Shown here one piece after another: positions 11,641-24,000 of a stretch of DNA of 64,000 bases (the first letter of the stretch is position 1; each line of letters begins with the position of its first letter). The stretch is from Sindora glabra (Eukaryota > Streptophyta > Magnoliopsida > Fabales > Fabaceae). The notes beneath the pieces are model-generated. The model worked only from the letters and a program-made list of their open reading frames with translations. It did no database searches and was not told the origin of the DNA. The stretch is taken from assembly GCA_020226215.1 (NCBI GenBank), contig CM035232.1, positions 75,634,130 to 75,698,129 on the forward strand, written 5' to 3'. Made by a program: the position numbers and the translations under genes.

Positions 11641-11998
11641 GTATTTATGTGTTTCCTTCTCTCTCTTTATTTGTCTCCCATCCTCCTCCTATGGCTTTCA
11701 ATTTCTGCAACACTGTTTATGGTGTTTATGGTCAGAAAGGAATGCTAGAATTTTTAAAAAGCTATGCCAGCCAATGGTTTTGGGGTGGGATAAGATTATT
11801 TTGTTATCTCGCTTTAGCTTAAAGCTAATGGTTTCTTTCCAAGGATATGTATCACATATTTACAAAGGAATTAAAAGTCTGTTTTTAGATCTTTGATAGG
11901 ATGGTGTCCTTAGTGTTTTAACTGTAATTTTTCATTTTTCTTCCTTTGTAATTGAGAACTGCTTATCCTCCTTTCTATTACTTTTCTCCTTCCTTTAA
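11641..11998 (+). mobile_element. L1-type LINE 3' fragment over the 3' LTR start of H
   Basis: Positions about 11705-11895 encode LWCLWSERNARIFKKL and a tail, typical of the last residues of plant L1-like ORF2 (zf-RVT region), ending in a stop. A T-rich 3' segment follows. The borders are not defined, and the part before 11700 may be the start of the 3' LTR of H. A related relic on the other strand is at 35690-35950. Confidence 0.5.
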
Positions 11999-12127
11999 TG
12001 TTGTAGATAAGTAACATTATGTCCCACATCACTTATATCTTATGATATGTATTTTGTATTATATTATATATAGTAACTGCCTAACTCAATTGAGGACATG
12101 ACATTACAAATTTCCTTCTAATTAACA
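11999..12127 (+). repeat. 5' LTR of element G (129 bp)
   Basis: TG...CA LTR followed directly by an AGGTATTAAAGCC primer binding site (12128-12140), a decayed form of TGGTATTAGAGCC. At 129 bp it is unusually short for copia. Confidence 0.8.
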
Positions 12128-12637
12128 AGGTATTAAAGCCTTCTAGATATCCTTTTCCCATCCTAATCAACAAAAAGACAAAAACAATCCAGCTTTCTCT
12201 CTCTCTCTCTTCTTCTCCCTTTCTATTTTTATTTTTTTTATTATGCGTGACTAAGGTCACAATGGGGCCAGTAACAATCTAAGCTGCATATTGGTGGAAG
12301 CCCAAGCCTCAGAGGCATTGGTTGGTGGCAATGTACAGCAATGGAGGAGAGCAACAATGCTATTTGACGTCATAGCAGCAGATCTGGTCACCGGAAGGAG
12401 GGTCTAGGTACATCAAATGACAAATCACAACAAGGCGGTCAAGAAGAGGCGGCGCATAACATCACACACACATGTCTACAATGGCGCATGGAGGTCTGAT
12501 TGGCGGCAAGCTCCAATGAGGCACTGATTTGAAGGATTCTAAGTCATCTTGTGAGGTTGGTTTTGCAATTCTGTGACTCCAAGTAGTGTTTTCAATTTTT
12601 TGGTTTTTAATTTCCTAGCTAGATAATTTTATTCATC

Positions 12638-15600
12638 ATGGATGCTGGTTCTGATTTGACAAGCAAGTTTTGGGATCCTAATAGTCCAGAAAAACTAAAA
12701 AATAATGGGAAATTACTGTCTAATAGTGAATATGCTGAGTATTTACAATTAAAGGCCTCTTTACAATTGCCACCTACTCAACCCACTGCCACAATAGCTC
12801 AAACAAGTAATCCCATTGCATGTCCCTCCAATTCCAACTCTAGATGGGTCATTAATTTTAGAGCCACCGATTATATAACGAGTTAAACAAGTATCATATC
12901 TTCCTTTAATATCTCCCATCCTTCTCATGTTATTTTAGCTAATGAGTCTACTACTTTTGTTATTGAAAATAGTATGGTTAATATCACTTCTAATATTTCT
13001 CTATCCAATGTTTTGTCTTCCAAACTTTCCGTTTAATTTACCTTAAGTTATTAATTGTGATTTTTTCTTCTTTCTTGCTTACTGTGTATTTTAGGATTTG
13101 CTGACGAAGAAAATTTTTGGTAGAGGTTATGAATATGGGGGATTGTATATACTGGATGATAAAGTCACTCAACCAATTATTACTATTGCTATTCCCCCTC
13201 CACATTAGTTACATTATCGTTTTGCTCACCGTTCATTAATATCTTTACAAAAGTTATATCCTAACTTAGAATCTCTTTCTTGTTTAGATTGTGAGTACTA
13301 TCAATTTACTAAATACCATCGTCAATCCTATGTCCCTAGAATTAATAAGTGAGTTTCATCCTCATTTGAATTAGTACATTCAAATATTTGGGGGCCTAAC
13401 ATAATTGTTTCAAAATCTAGCTTTCGTTATTGTCTTTTGTGGATAATTATTTAAGAATGACTTGACTTTATATAATGAAAAATCATTTGGAGTTATTTAA
13501 TATTTTTCGTACATTTCATACTAAATTTACAAATCAATTTCACATAACTATTCGTAATTTTCAAAATGATAATGCTAAGGAGTATTTCTCTGTATAGTTT
13601 TTAGGTTATTTATCGCAACATTGTATAATTCATCAATCTTCTTGTGCCGTTACTCCATAACAAAATGGAATAGCTAAACAGAAGAACTAGTATTAAATGG
13701 AGGTTTCTCGTGCTCTTTTATTTCAAACGAAGGTTCTTAAAATTTTTTGGGCAGATATAATTTCTACAACCTGTTTTTTAATAAATTGCATGCCTTCTTC
13801 AATTCTTGATAATCAAGTGCCATTTTCTACTTTATTTCCCTCTAACCCTTATTTCCTATTCCCCTAGATATTTTTGGGTGCACGTTTCATTCATGATAAT
13901 CGTCTTCAAGTATCCAAATTTGATCCTCAATCTTTGAAGTGTATTTTTCTTGGATGTTATCCTACTCAAAAAGAGTATAGGTATTTTTCTCCTACCATAA
14001 ATCATTATATTGTATCTTCTGATATTATGTTTTTTGAATTTACCCCATTCTTTGGACCTTCTCCATCGTCCTCCACCTTACCAGATTCAGAACATATTGA
14101 TGAATACTTCCTTCTACCTTCTACCTTCTCCTTCACAAGATTCCTAAGTTCCTCCACAACAAAATTGGATTTAACCTCCTATTAAATATATTTATTCTCG
14201 TAGAGTATAGGTACTACCAACAGCTCCTCCACCAGACAAGCCACAGACATCTAATCCAGACTCCATTCCAAACGATCTGCCAGCTTCATCTCCTCTACCA
14301 GCTCCTTCCTCATCAAATCCTCCTCCTGTATCTTTTGATTTGGATCTACCTATTGTTTACCGGAAAGATACCCGTACTTATACTCAAAAAGATAACTCTA
14401 GCCACTCTTATTTCATTTCCAACTATGTGTCCTTTTCTTCTTTATCTGCTTCTCGATCATTTATTGCTTCCTTAAACATTATTATTGTTCCCAAGTCGTA
14501 TACCGAAGCTCTTTCTCATGATAGGTAGTGTGCTACTATAGAGAAAGAAATGACAACTCTTTAAGCAAATTAGACACGGGATCTTGTACCTATACCTAAT
14601 GGTAAACAATCCATTGGTTTCAAATGTGTGTTTACTATGAAAGTGAATTTGTATGATTTTATTGCTCGATTGAAAGCACGTTTAGTAGTTAAAAGGTATG
14701 CTCAGATCTATGGCATTGATTACTGAGAGACCTTTTCCCCGTGGCAAAAATTACTTCGGTTCAATTGCTTATCTCTCTTGTTACTATTAATAACTAATCT
14801 CTTCACCAATTGGATGTTAAAAATGCCTTTTTACATGGAGATTTGCATGAAGTATATTTGGAACAACCACCTAGGTTTATTACTTAGTGATAGTGCGGAA
14901 AGTTACTACGTTTAAAGAAATCATTATATAAATTGAAACAATCTCTTCAAGCTTGATTTGGAAGATTTGGTGAAGTGGTAATCGAATTTGGAATGAAGAA
15001 AAGTAATCATGATTACTCTATAATCTGCAAGCAGTTTGATTCAGGATGTATTTTTTTAACTGTATATGTTAACAATATTGTGATAACAGGAAGTGACAAA
15101 CTACGCATTTAACAATTGAAAACTTTTCTTCAAGCTAAATTCTAAACTACAAACCAAGGAGCACTTCGATATTTCTTAAACATTAAAATTGCTCGAGGAA
15201 AGAAAAAGATTTTCTTGTCTCAAAGAAAACATGTAATTGACCTCCTGATGAAACAAAGATGATTGCTGTTAAACCATGTAAAATCCCTATGATTGCAAAT
15301 GTTAAGGTTAGTCTAGAAGATGGAGAGAAACTTGAAGATCTCGACCAATATAGGATATTGGTAGAAAAATTGAACTACTTTACTATAACTAGGCCTAACA
15401 TTACCTTTCCAGTAAGTGTGGCTAGTCAATTTATGAACTCCTCAAAAACCTCTCATTGGAATGCTCTCACACACATTTTGAAATATTTGAAGAAGGTGCC
15501 TAGTCAAGGAGTTTTATATAAAATATCATGATCATTGCAGAGTAAAGGCTTTTTTTGATGCAGATTGGATAAGATATCCTATAGATCGAAGATCTACTTT

Positions 15601-16010
15601 TGAGTATTGTATGTTTATTGGAGAAAACTTTATGTCTTGGAAAAGCAAAAACAAACAGTTGTATCCAATGCTAGTGCAGAGCCTAAATAACAAGTTATGG
15701 TTCATGCTACATCTGAACTTGTATAGGTTGCTTACCTTTCACAGTAACTTGGCATTAAGACTCATGGAATTATGCAATTATGGTGAGACAACCAAACTAC
15801 TCATATTACTTCAAACTTGGGTTTTTTATGAACGAATTAAGAATGTAAAAGTTAACTATCATTTTATTAGGTAGAAGTCACACAAAGAGATTATCAGTCC
15901 TAGACATGTAAGAACTAGGAAAAATTAGCTAATTTACTTACTAAAACTTTTCCAAAAAAATGGATTGATGAAATTTGTAATAAGCTAAGTATAATCAATA
16001 TTTATAGCCC
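12638..16010 (+). pseudogene. gag-pol relic of element G
   Basis: Remnants in order. First is a truncated gag (12638-12886). The protease motif reads WVINFRATDYIT, with Asn at the catalytic Asp. Integrase spans about 13090-14000, with a GLYILDD pre-integrase motif and LHYRFAHRSLISLQKL. A linker extends to 14520. RT spans about 14520-15240: QLDVKNAFLHGDL is intact near 14815, but the YVDD box near 15066 reads YVNN, so both metal-binding Asp are lost. RNase H spans 15259-16010 with ITRPNITFPVSVASQFM and a degraded DADW motif. The reading frame is broken many times. Confidence 0.8.
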
Positions 16011-16294
16011 AGTTTGAGAGAGAGTGTTAGTAGATAAGTAGCATTATGTTCCACATTCATGACTACCAAAATCATGACTTAAAGTTGCAAGATCGTATGA
16101 TCCTACAATCTATCCTAAGCATTATGAGTTTGATTACAAAGAAAACTCGTATCTTCTTGGATCGTGGTGGGATTGTGACTTTAGTCATAGGATCGTTATG
16201 AACAATTGAACACAACGATCCTACACAAAGCCAAAAAAATAATTATGAAATTGCTCAAAACAACACCATAAACATCTTTGTTGCTATATAAGTC

Positions 16295-16638
16295 ACTGCC
16301 AAAGCTTGGAGGAGTTCCCATTATTGGAGAAGATGCCACAAACAAAAGACAATAGTGAAGCTTCATTGATTCGCAATTGCAGTTGCAAAAGTAGGGAGTT
16401 ACGAAAGCAGGGATGCCAAAGCTTAGGAGTTGCTGCTACTAGAGAAGGCGGTGTAGACAAGTGACAATGGTGAAAAGCTTCACTAACTTGCAATCATAGA
16501 AGCAGGGAGTTGCAAAAGTAGTGATGCCAAAGTTTGGAGGATTTGTCGCTACTAGAGAAGATGTCGCAGACAAGAGACAACAGTGAAGCTTCATTAACAT
16601 GCAATCGCAAGGAGTTGCGAAAGTAGAGATTGGAAAAG
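16295..16638. repeat. Minisatellite, 3 copies of about 104-117 bp
   Basis: Units begin GATGCCAAAGYTTRGGAG at about 16295, 16412 and 16523, with a partial fourth at 16627. Each carries CTACTAGAGAAG, GTGAAGCTTCA and GGAGTTGCRAAAGTAG blocks. Spacings are 117, 111 and 104 bp. Confidence 0.85.
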
Positions 16639-16780
16639 CAAGCACGTTTTTATTTTATTTTTATGGTTTTATATTATATACTTTATTATTTTCTTTTACT
16701 TTTATATATTCATTTAATTTATTTTAATTTTATATATTAATAGCAATATATAATTTTTATTCGTTTTGATTTTAATGTTT

Positions 16781-16782
<2 letters not shown>

Positions 16783-16821
<39 letters not shown>
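16783..16821. repeat. (AT)n microsatellite
   Basis: An almost perfect AT dinucleotide run of about 38 bp, followed by AT-rich degenerate sequence to about 17030. Confidence 0.9.
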
Positions 16822-17247
16822 AAAATTTTAAGGTTTTATATTATATATTTGTTTGAAAATATTCTATTGGTTCTTATCTTATCTTACTTTAAGGTTTTAT
16901 ATTTGAAAATTTTACTTGTTGGTTCTAATATGAATCTACATTTATATAATATATTAATAAATTTATATTTATATACATTTATATAATATATTGATATTTT
17001 TGCAAGCATATATATATTTATATTTATATACTTTTACATTGTAGGTAAGATCTTACGATCCCACTTACAATCCCATGAATTACGATCTTAGACCCCTTAT
17101 CCAATCATAGGTAGGATCTATAATATTGACAACATTGCTCACATCACTTACATCTTACAATATGTACTCGATATTATATTATATATAATAATTACCTAAC
17201 TCGATTGAGGATATAGCATTACAAATTCCCCTCTAATTAACATTTAA

Positions 17248-17989
17248 TAATATTTCTTTCTCCACTAAAAGAAAATTTCCAACATCTCATTAACAACAAA
17301 TCAGTATTACAAATATTTGTTTCTAAATGAATTCTCTATAGTTTTAAGCCTTTATTTGCCCATTTTATATCATCAATTTATCACAAGATTGTCCACAAAT
17401 ATTTTATAATATTAACCTAATCATTGCCAATATAGGAGGAACTACAAAGAGTACCGATGGATGCTCTAGTATGAAAGGTTGATTTATTGGAGGATAGCCT
17501 CCTTTAGAGGAAGACCCATGAAAACTTTTGGAGAAATAATGAAAAAACAATTTTATCTTGAATGGTTTTACTTAAGATATGATCTTTCAAAGAAACTTAC
17601 TAATTTTTCTTCTACACCAACATGAATTTATTTCCACTCATCATTTCCAATTGTGAAACAGAAAATAAAAGGAACTTTACTTCATACCTAAGCACAACAG
17701 AATATTGAGTGTGCATAGCATATAACCAATAAGATAATTTGAATGCAACAAAGCAAAAAAATACATCTTCCACCAGGATCCAAAGTTCATCATAATGCTT
17801 AAAAGTGTATATAATTTATTCATAAACAGATACCAAGAACATCAACCATTAACGTGAGATACTTGAAAACACGTTTCCAATTAACAACTCAAAGTATAAC
17901 ATTAGAAGAATTCTTAAGCAAAGGTTAGTTGCATATGAATTATTTTTTAACAGTTAGAAAAGCAAAGGAAAAAGGATCATTCCACTTAC
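17248..17989. other. Intron or 3' flank after EF-P exon 9
   Basis: About 740 bp between element G and exon 9. Ordinary AT-rich intron-like sequence. The EF-P C-terminal coding sequence expected after exon 9 was not recognised here. Confidence 0.4.
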
Positions 17990-18029
17990 TTCAACAGTGA
18001 GGCCATTATCCAGTACTACCTTTTTGTTC
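17990..18029 (-). CDS. EF-P exon 9 (40 bp)
   Basis: Completes the Arg codon and encodes NKKVVLDNGLTVE, ending in phase 0 at a GTAAGT donor; acceptor ATTCAG. The phase matches exon 8 exactly although they lie 17,164 bp apart. The next exon, expected to begin with VPP-like codons, was not found. Confidence 0.85.
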
Positions 18030-21000
18030 CTGAATTCAAGAAAAAAACAAATTAAAAGACACATTTTACATGTCACCGGCAAAAGAATGCAAATGGTAGA
18101 GAAACTGAGTGGCTCCATTTCAGAAGTTAAACTTCAAGAATGCTGGTATATAATTGTAATAATGCAAAAGATATAAATTAATCATTTGTCTTAACACAGA
18201 ATTATTCCAGTTTCCTTTCCATTCTTGACATTTGATGTATGATGTTATGCAGACCAAAAATATTAAGGAGGTGAACTGGTTACATCTAATCAGACAAACT
18301 AAACAAAAAATAAGCATCTTCGCCCAAATTAGATATTGACTTTGCAGAGAAATGTTTCAAATTGTAGTCTAGACTCTGGAATGTAATTTACAACAGTAAT
18401 ACTTTGTTAAATGATTCAAGGGAGGAAAAAGAAGTATAATCTGGACTCTAGAATGTAATTTACAACAGTTATTACTTTGTTGAACAATTTAAGGAAGGAA
18501 AAAGAAATCCGAGAAAAGAAGGCCACCTTTTTTTGGGCCTTCAAAGCACTACTTTAATCAATAGACTTAAATCTGATCCACCGACAGCATAAATTAACTT
18601 TACACTATCACTCATCCATGTATTGCCATATCAACAAAAAATTGTTAAAAATCTTTTACTGTAATTAAAATTCTTAATTATTATCATTTTTTTTAATGGC
18701 GTATCTTCTTATCATTCATTAATAGTGTAAAATATTTTATACTAACAATAGATCGATCATCAAATTTAAACTCATCAATCAATTACTTTTATCACTTTCA
18801 ATCAGATATTGAAACATCAATCTAAATGGTGTCAAATTCATAGATAGGGCAGATCTTCCTCCTTCTGTCTGTTCCCTTTCCTTGCTTTGACCCTACTAGT
18901 GAATTAAGTTTAAAGGTTAAGTTTATTAGTTTCTTATTTGCTAAGATACATGGCCATAGGCCTATCTATTGTAACTTTATATATTCATTATAAATAGATG
19001 TGCCAACCTCTAGTTAGAGTATGATTTCAAAAATTACTCTTTCTCAACATGGTATTTAGAGCCTCTATCTAGGTATCTTTCTCATCCTCAAATCTCATCC
19101 TCTAAAAGAAAAGAAAAGAAAAGAAAAAGAGATCTTCTTCTCCTCTTCCTCCTCCTCCTCCTCCTCCTCCTCCTCCTCCTCCTCCTCCCTTTTTTTATTC
19201 CCATTTTTTTTATGGGTGACTAAGTCATGGAAAAGCTAATAGCAACAACCCACATTTGGTTTTCTAGGCTATAGAGTGTGCAATGTTGTAGTATAGCAGA
19301 GCTGCTATCTAGAGCATTTGAACATAATTCCTTGGGTTTTTCGAAGATCTGGGTTGACAACAAAGCAGATCGGTGACTAGTGATGATCTTAGCAAATTAA
19401 GGCGTGCAGCACACACGACTTTCTAGGAAGTGCATAAGCACCATGCGCAAAGCATACTTCCATCCCTAGCAACTGTTGAGATTATTTTCCTTATTTAGTT
19501 CTTTCCATGTATATCCTGATATGATTAGCTGTACATATCTTAAATTAGGATAATTTCATTACTGTTGATTCTTAATCCCTAAAATCAAGGGATTTGATTT
19601 GTATAGTTATGAATATAAATAAACATGCTGAGAGTCATTTTTCTCTCAAGCAATTCATCAAAATCAAGTTAGTATCAAAGTTCACATCCAATGGGCCTGA
19701 TAATAAAAAAAATAAATAAATAAGAGAGGTCAGAGGTCAGAACATAGGAAAAATGTTGTCTCTGTCTAGAAGTCCTATCATCCGACCGGCCGACATCTCA
19801 CCGTCCGACCAGCCGACCCACCGATCGCCATCCGATTCTGCCCCGCCACACGCCGTCACGCGCATTCAAAAGTAGAGGAGTCCGTCAACTCGTGAAGACC
19901 ACGCGCCACCTTCCCAATCGCAGTTTACCTTCCGGTCACCACCGTTCATCTCATCAGTGCCTCCTCTGTCTATCTCAAGGGTCAGTAGTCCGAGTTGTTC
20001 ACCTTGCTTGATCTCTCTCATCCCACCTTGCAAACAAAACTCCCGTTTCCTTTGTCTTCTCTGGTAATCCATCCATTACATCAGAGAAACTCAATGGCAA
20101 GAATTATATGAATTGGCAAGCTATTGTAGAAATATGGTTTTTGGGACAAGGTCTCTCAAATCACTTAACTAAAAGGGCTAAAGACGTTGATGCCATTGAA
20201 CAAGATCGGTGGAAGAAGGCTGATTACCAGCTAGTTTCTCTCTTATGACAGTCCATTGATTCAAAATTATTGGTCCATTTTCGTACTTATAAAACATGCT
20301 ATGACATATGAAAGAAGGCTCGGAGTGTCTATTCAAATGATATCCAGCGACTTTATGATGTAGTGCATAATTTAGCTACTCTTCAAATGTCAAATCATGA
20401 TCTCCCATCATATTTGAATAAAGCACAATCCACCATTGATGAGGTTAAGTTAATCTTGACAGATGACAATCTTCAAAAGGTGCTGACTAAGATTGACAAC
20501 ATGTGTATGGTTTTGTTCTTCATGGCTTACATAAGGATCTTGAATCTGTCCGGAATCAAATTTTGACGAGTTCTACTGTCCCTAGTACAGAAAATATTAT
20601 TGATCGACTACTTCGTGTTCCTTCTCCAGAAACCTTGACTGATTCTGGTTCTCAATCAAGTTCAGAATCTTCAGTATTTCTTTCTAATCTAGCAGGTCGT
20701 GGAGGCCGAGGACATGATCGAGGTGGTGGAAGAGGAGGTCGTGGCTCTAATAATCGCCCACAATGTTCTTATTGCAAACATATGGGTCACACTCAAGATA
20801 AATGTTATTCCTTACATGGATTTCCTGAGAAACCAGCCAATGTGACATACGCTCAATCTTCAGCGTCTGAAAAACAAACTGAACCTCAAAGTGACAATCA
20901 GAATATTTTGTCAGATACTGAATACAAGGAGTATTTGCAGCTCGAGGCAGCTTCTGTAGCTCTTCATAGTGATTCCACGGTATGTTTCTCTCAATCCTCG

Positions 21001-24000
21001 TCTGTTGGATCCTGGATTTGGACTCTAGTGCTTCTGATCACATAGCTAGTAATCCTTCTCTTTTCTCAAACTTATCACAGCCCAAAACACCGCACCATAT
21101 CACTCTAGCCGATGGTTCCAAAGCTAAAGTCATTGGTACTGTCAAGCCACACTTCTTCCTTCATTATCTTTAAATTCTGTACTTTTTATACCTGGTTGTC
21201 CTTTTAATTTGGTCTTTGTTAACCAACTCACTCGTAATCTTAATTGTTCCATAACCTCTACTTCCAATTCTTTCTTTATACAGGACCGGAGTACGAGATA
21301 GACGATTGGTACAGGATCTGAATCACATGGCCTATATTATCTCCAGCCTCCATCTTCTACTGCTTGCACCACTTCAGAGTCACCAAATATTCTGCATTAT
21401 CGTTTAGGTCATTCAAGTCTCAATAAATTGAAGAAAATGGCCCCTCATCTTTCCCATTTGCAATCTTTGGAATGTGAGTAATGTCAACTTGGTAATCATG
21501 TTCGAGCTTCCTTTCCAAGCACGGCTAACTGTCATGCAAATTCTCATTTTGATCTTGTCCATTCTAATGTTTGGGGTCCGAGTCGAATTAGTTCTATCTT
21601 AAGGTATAGATACTTTGTTACTTTTATTGATGACTTCTCAAGATGTACTTGAATTTTTTTAATGAAAGAACGTTCAAAGTTATTTACTATTTTCCAGAAT
21701 TTTTACAATAAAATTCAAACCCAATTTGGGCATTCTATTCGTATTTTACGTAGTGATAATGCAAAAGAATACTTCTGCTTCATTTGATCACTTTATGACT
21801 TCTCATGGCATAATACAGCAATCTACTTGCCCACATACACCTCAACAAAATGGGATTGCTGAAAAGAAATATCGTCATATCATTGCACTGCTCGTACTCT
21901 TTCATTGCATGCCAATGCACCTTTGAAATTTTGGGGTGATGCTGTACTCACTGCTGGTTTCTTAATAAACCGAATGCCATCCTATGTTCTGAATAATAAA
22001 ATCCCTCATTCTCTTGTTTCCTACGGACCAACTCTTCAAAGTTCCCCCACGTGTTTTTGGTTCCACTTGTTTTGTGCATAATCTTGCACCAAGTCTTGAT
22101 AAATTGTCTGCTCGTGCCATTAAATGCATTTTCCTGGGTTACTCTCGGATACAGAAAGCATATAGATGCTATTCTCCCTCTACTCATCGGTTTTACATGT
22201 CTGCTGACATCACTTTCTTTGAGGATACTCCCTATTTTACTTCATCAGTATCACCAGATTCTGTTTCCCACGTATTACCTATGCCACCCATTCCACTTGT
22301 TATTGATTCTTCAGTGTCTTCTCCTCCTCGTCCTCTTATCACTTATCAACATCATCCGCATCCAGCAATATCAGAAGAAGTTACCATTGATGAAACCGGT
22401 CATTCAGCTTCTGTCCCAATTGATCTACCTTCTCCGGATCCACTTGCACCTTCTGATGACTTACCCATAGCTCTTCGCAAAGGTACACATTCTACTCATA
22501 ATCCTTATCCCATCTATAATTTCTTAAGTTATCATCGTCTTTCTCCTTCCTATTGTGCTTTTGTATCTGCTATTTCCTCTGTTTCTATTCCAAAAACTGT
22601 CTAGGAAGCACTCTCTCATCCAGGATGGCGACAGGCTATGATTGATGAAATGGCAACTTTGAAATCAAATCATACTTGGACCATTGTTCCATCTCCTCCT
22701 AGGAAATCTATCGTTGGTTGTCGATGGGTGTTTACCATCAAAGTGGGCCCAGATGGTCAAGTTGATCGGTTGAAAGCTCACTTAGTAACCAAGGGTTACA
22801 CTCAAATATTTGGGCTTGATTATGGTGATACCTTCTCTCCTATGGCAAAAATGACCTCTGTTTGTTTGTTCTTATCAATGGTAGCCATGCGCCATTGGCC
22901 TCTCCATCAGTTAAATATTAAAAATGCATTCCTTCATGGTGACTTAGAAGAGGAAATTTATATGGAACAACCTCCTAGGTTTGTTGCTCAGGGGGAGTCA
23001 CGTGGCTTTGTTTGCAAGTTGCATAAGGCTTTATATGGTCTTAAACAGAGTCCTCAGGCATGGTTTGGAAGATTCAGTAAAGTTTTTAAAAGTTTTGGCA
23101 TGATTCGCAGCGAAGCAGACCATTCTGTATTTTACAAACATTCTTCCTCTAATCAATACATTTACCTTGTTGTCTATGTAGACGATATTGTCATTACAGA
23201 AGATGATCATGATGGCATTAAACATCTCAAACAGCACTTGTTTTAACACTTTCAAACCAAGGACTTGGGACGATTGCGATACTTTCTTGGAATTGAAGTA
23301 GCCCAATCAAGAACAGGTGTCGCTATATCGTAGAGGAAGTATGCTTTCAATATTTTGGAAGAGACAGGAATGCTAGATTGCAAATCAATTGATAATCCTA
23401 TGGATCCCAACATCAAACTTATGCCAGATCAGGGAGAGCCCTATTCAAATCCAGAAGATATTGGAGATTAGTAGGGAAGTTAAATTATCTTACTGTAACC
23501 AGACCTGACATTTCATTTGCTGTAAGTGTTGTAAGCCAATTTCTTAATTCCCTTTGTGATAGTCATTGGGTCTGAATCTTGAAGTACATTAAAGGTTCTC
23601 TTGGAAGAGGTTTGATCTATGAGAATAGAGGTCACACTGATATTGTTGCATATACAGATGCAGACTGGGCTGGCTGTCCAAATAATAGACGATCAACTTC
23701 AGGTTATTGTATCCTCATTGGAGGGAATCTTATCACTTGGAAGAGCAAGAAGCAAAATGTTGTTGCTAGATCAAATGCGGAAGCAAAATACCGAGTTATA
23801 GCCCTCACTACATGCAAGCTCATATGGTTAAAACAACTTCTTTTTGAGTTAAGATTTTATGAAGTAGGACCTATGAGTCTTATTTGTGATAATCAGGCAG
23901 CTTTACATATCGCCTCTAATCCAATTTTTCATGAACAAACAAAACATATAGAGATTGATTGTCATTTCATCCAAGAAAAGGTCCTATCTGGAGAAGTTGT

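Larger units (their letters stand above)
16057..17138. mobile_element. Insertion in 3' LTR of G: probable non-autonomous DNA element
   Basis: Comparison with the 5' LTR of G shows that about 1.08 kb interrupts the 3' LTR right after CCACAT (16051-16056); the LTR resumes at CACATCACTTA (about 17140). A repeated CACAT at both borders is compatible with a decayed target duplication. Both ends carry GATCGTA/GATCCYAC motifs, for example AAGATCGTATGATCCTAC near 16090 and AAGATCTTACGATCCCAC near 17047. No clear terminal inverted repeat and no coding sequence are seen. It contains a minisatellite and an AT microsatellite. Its class is unknown. Confidence 0.55.
11999..17242 (+). mobile_element. Copia element G, both LTRs, with insertion in 3' LTR
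   Basis: Plus-strand Ty1/copia element with very short LTRs. The 5' LTR is 11999-12127 (TGTTGTAGATAAG...ATTAACA) and the 3' LTR is 16025-16056 plus about 17140-17242, split by an insertion. Target duplications TTTAA lie at 11994-11998 and 17243-17247 and match perfectly. The interior holds a leader, a gag relic, protease, integrase, RT and RNase H. The gag core is deleted: a start-like MDAGSDL at 12638 runs directly into post-zinc-finger sequence. It lies just 3' of EF-P exon 9. Stops throughout. Confidence 0.88.

Noticed and set aside
17404..17441. Minus-strand TTCCTCCTATATTGG after a TAG, resembling the VPP start of the last EF-P exon
   Set aside because: Exon 9 ends in phase 0, so the exon would need to begin with a full Val codon. 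With the AG acceptor here the frame gives FLLYW, and the following residues do not resemble EF-P.
22051..22470. Plus-strand Leu-rich open frame of 139 codons, membrane-like
   Set aside because: A shifted frame of the K integrase-RT linker; the true frame 22014-22604 matches copia proteins.
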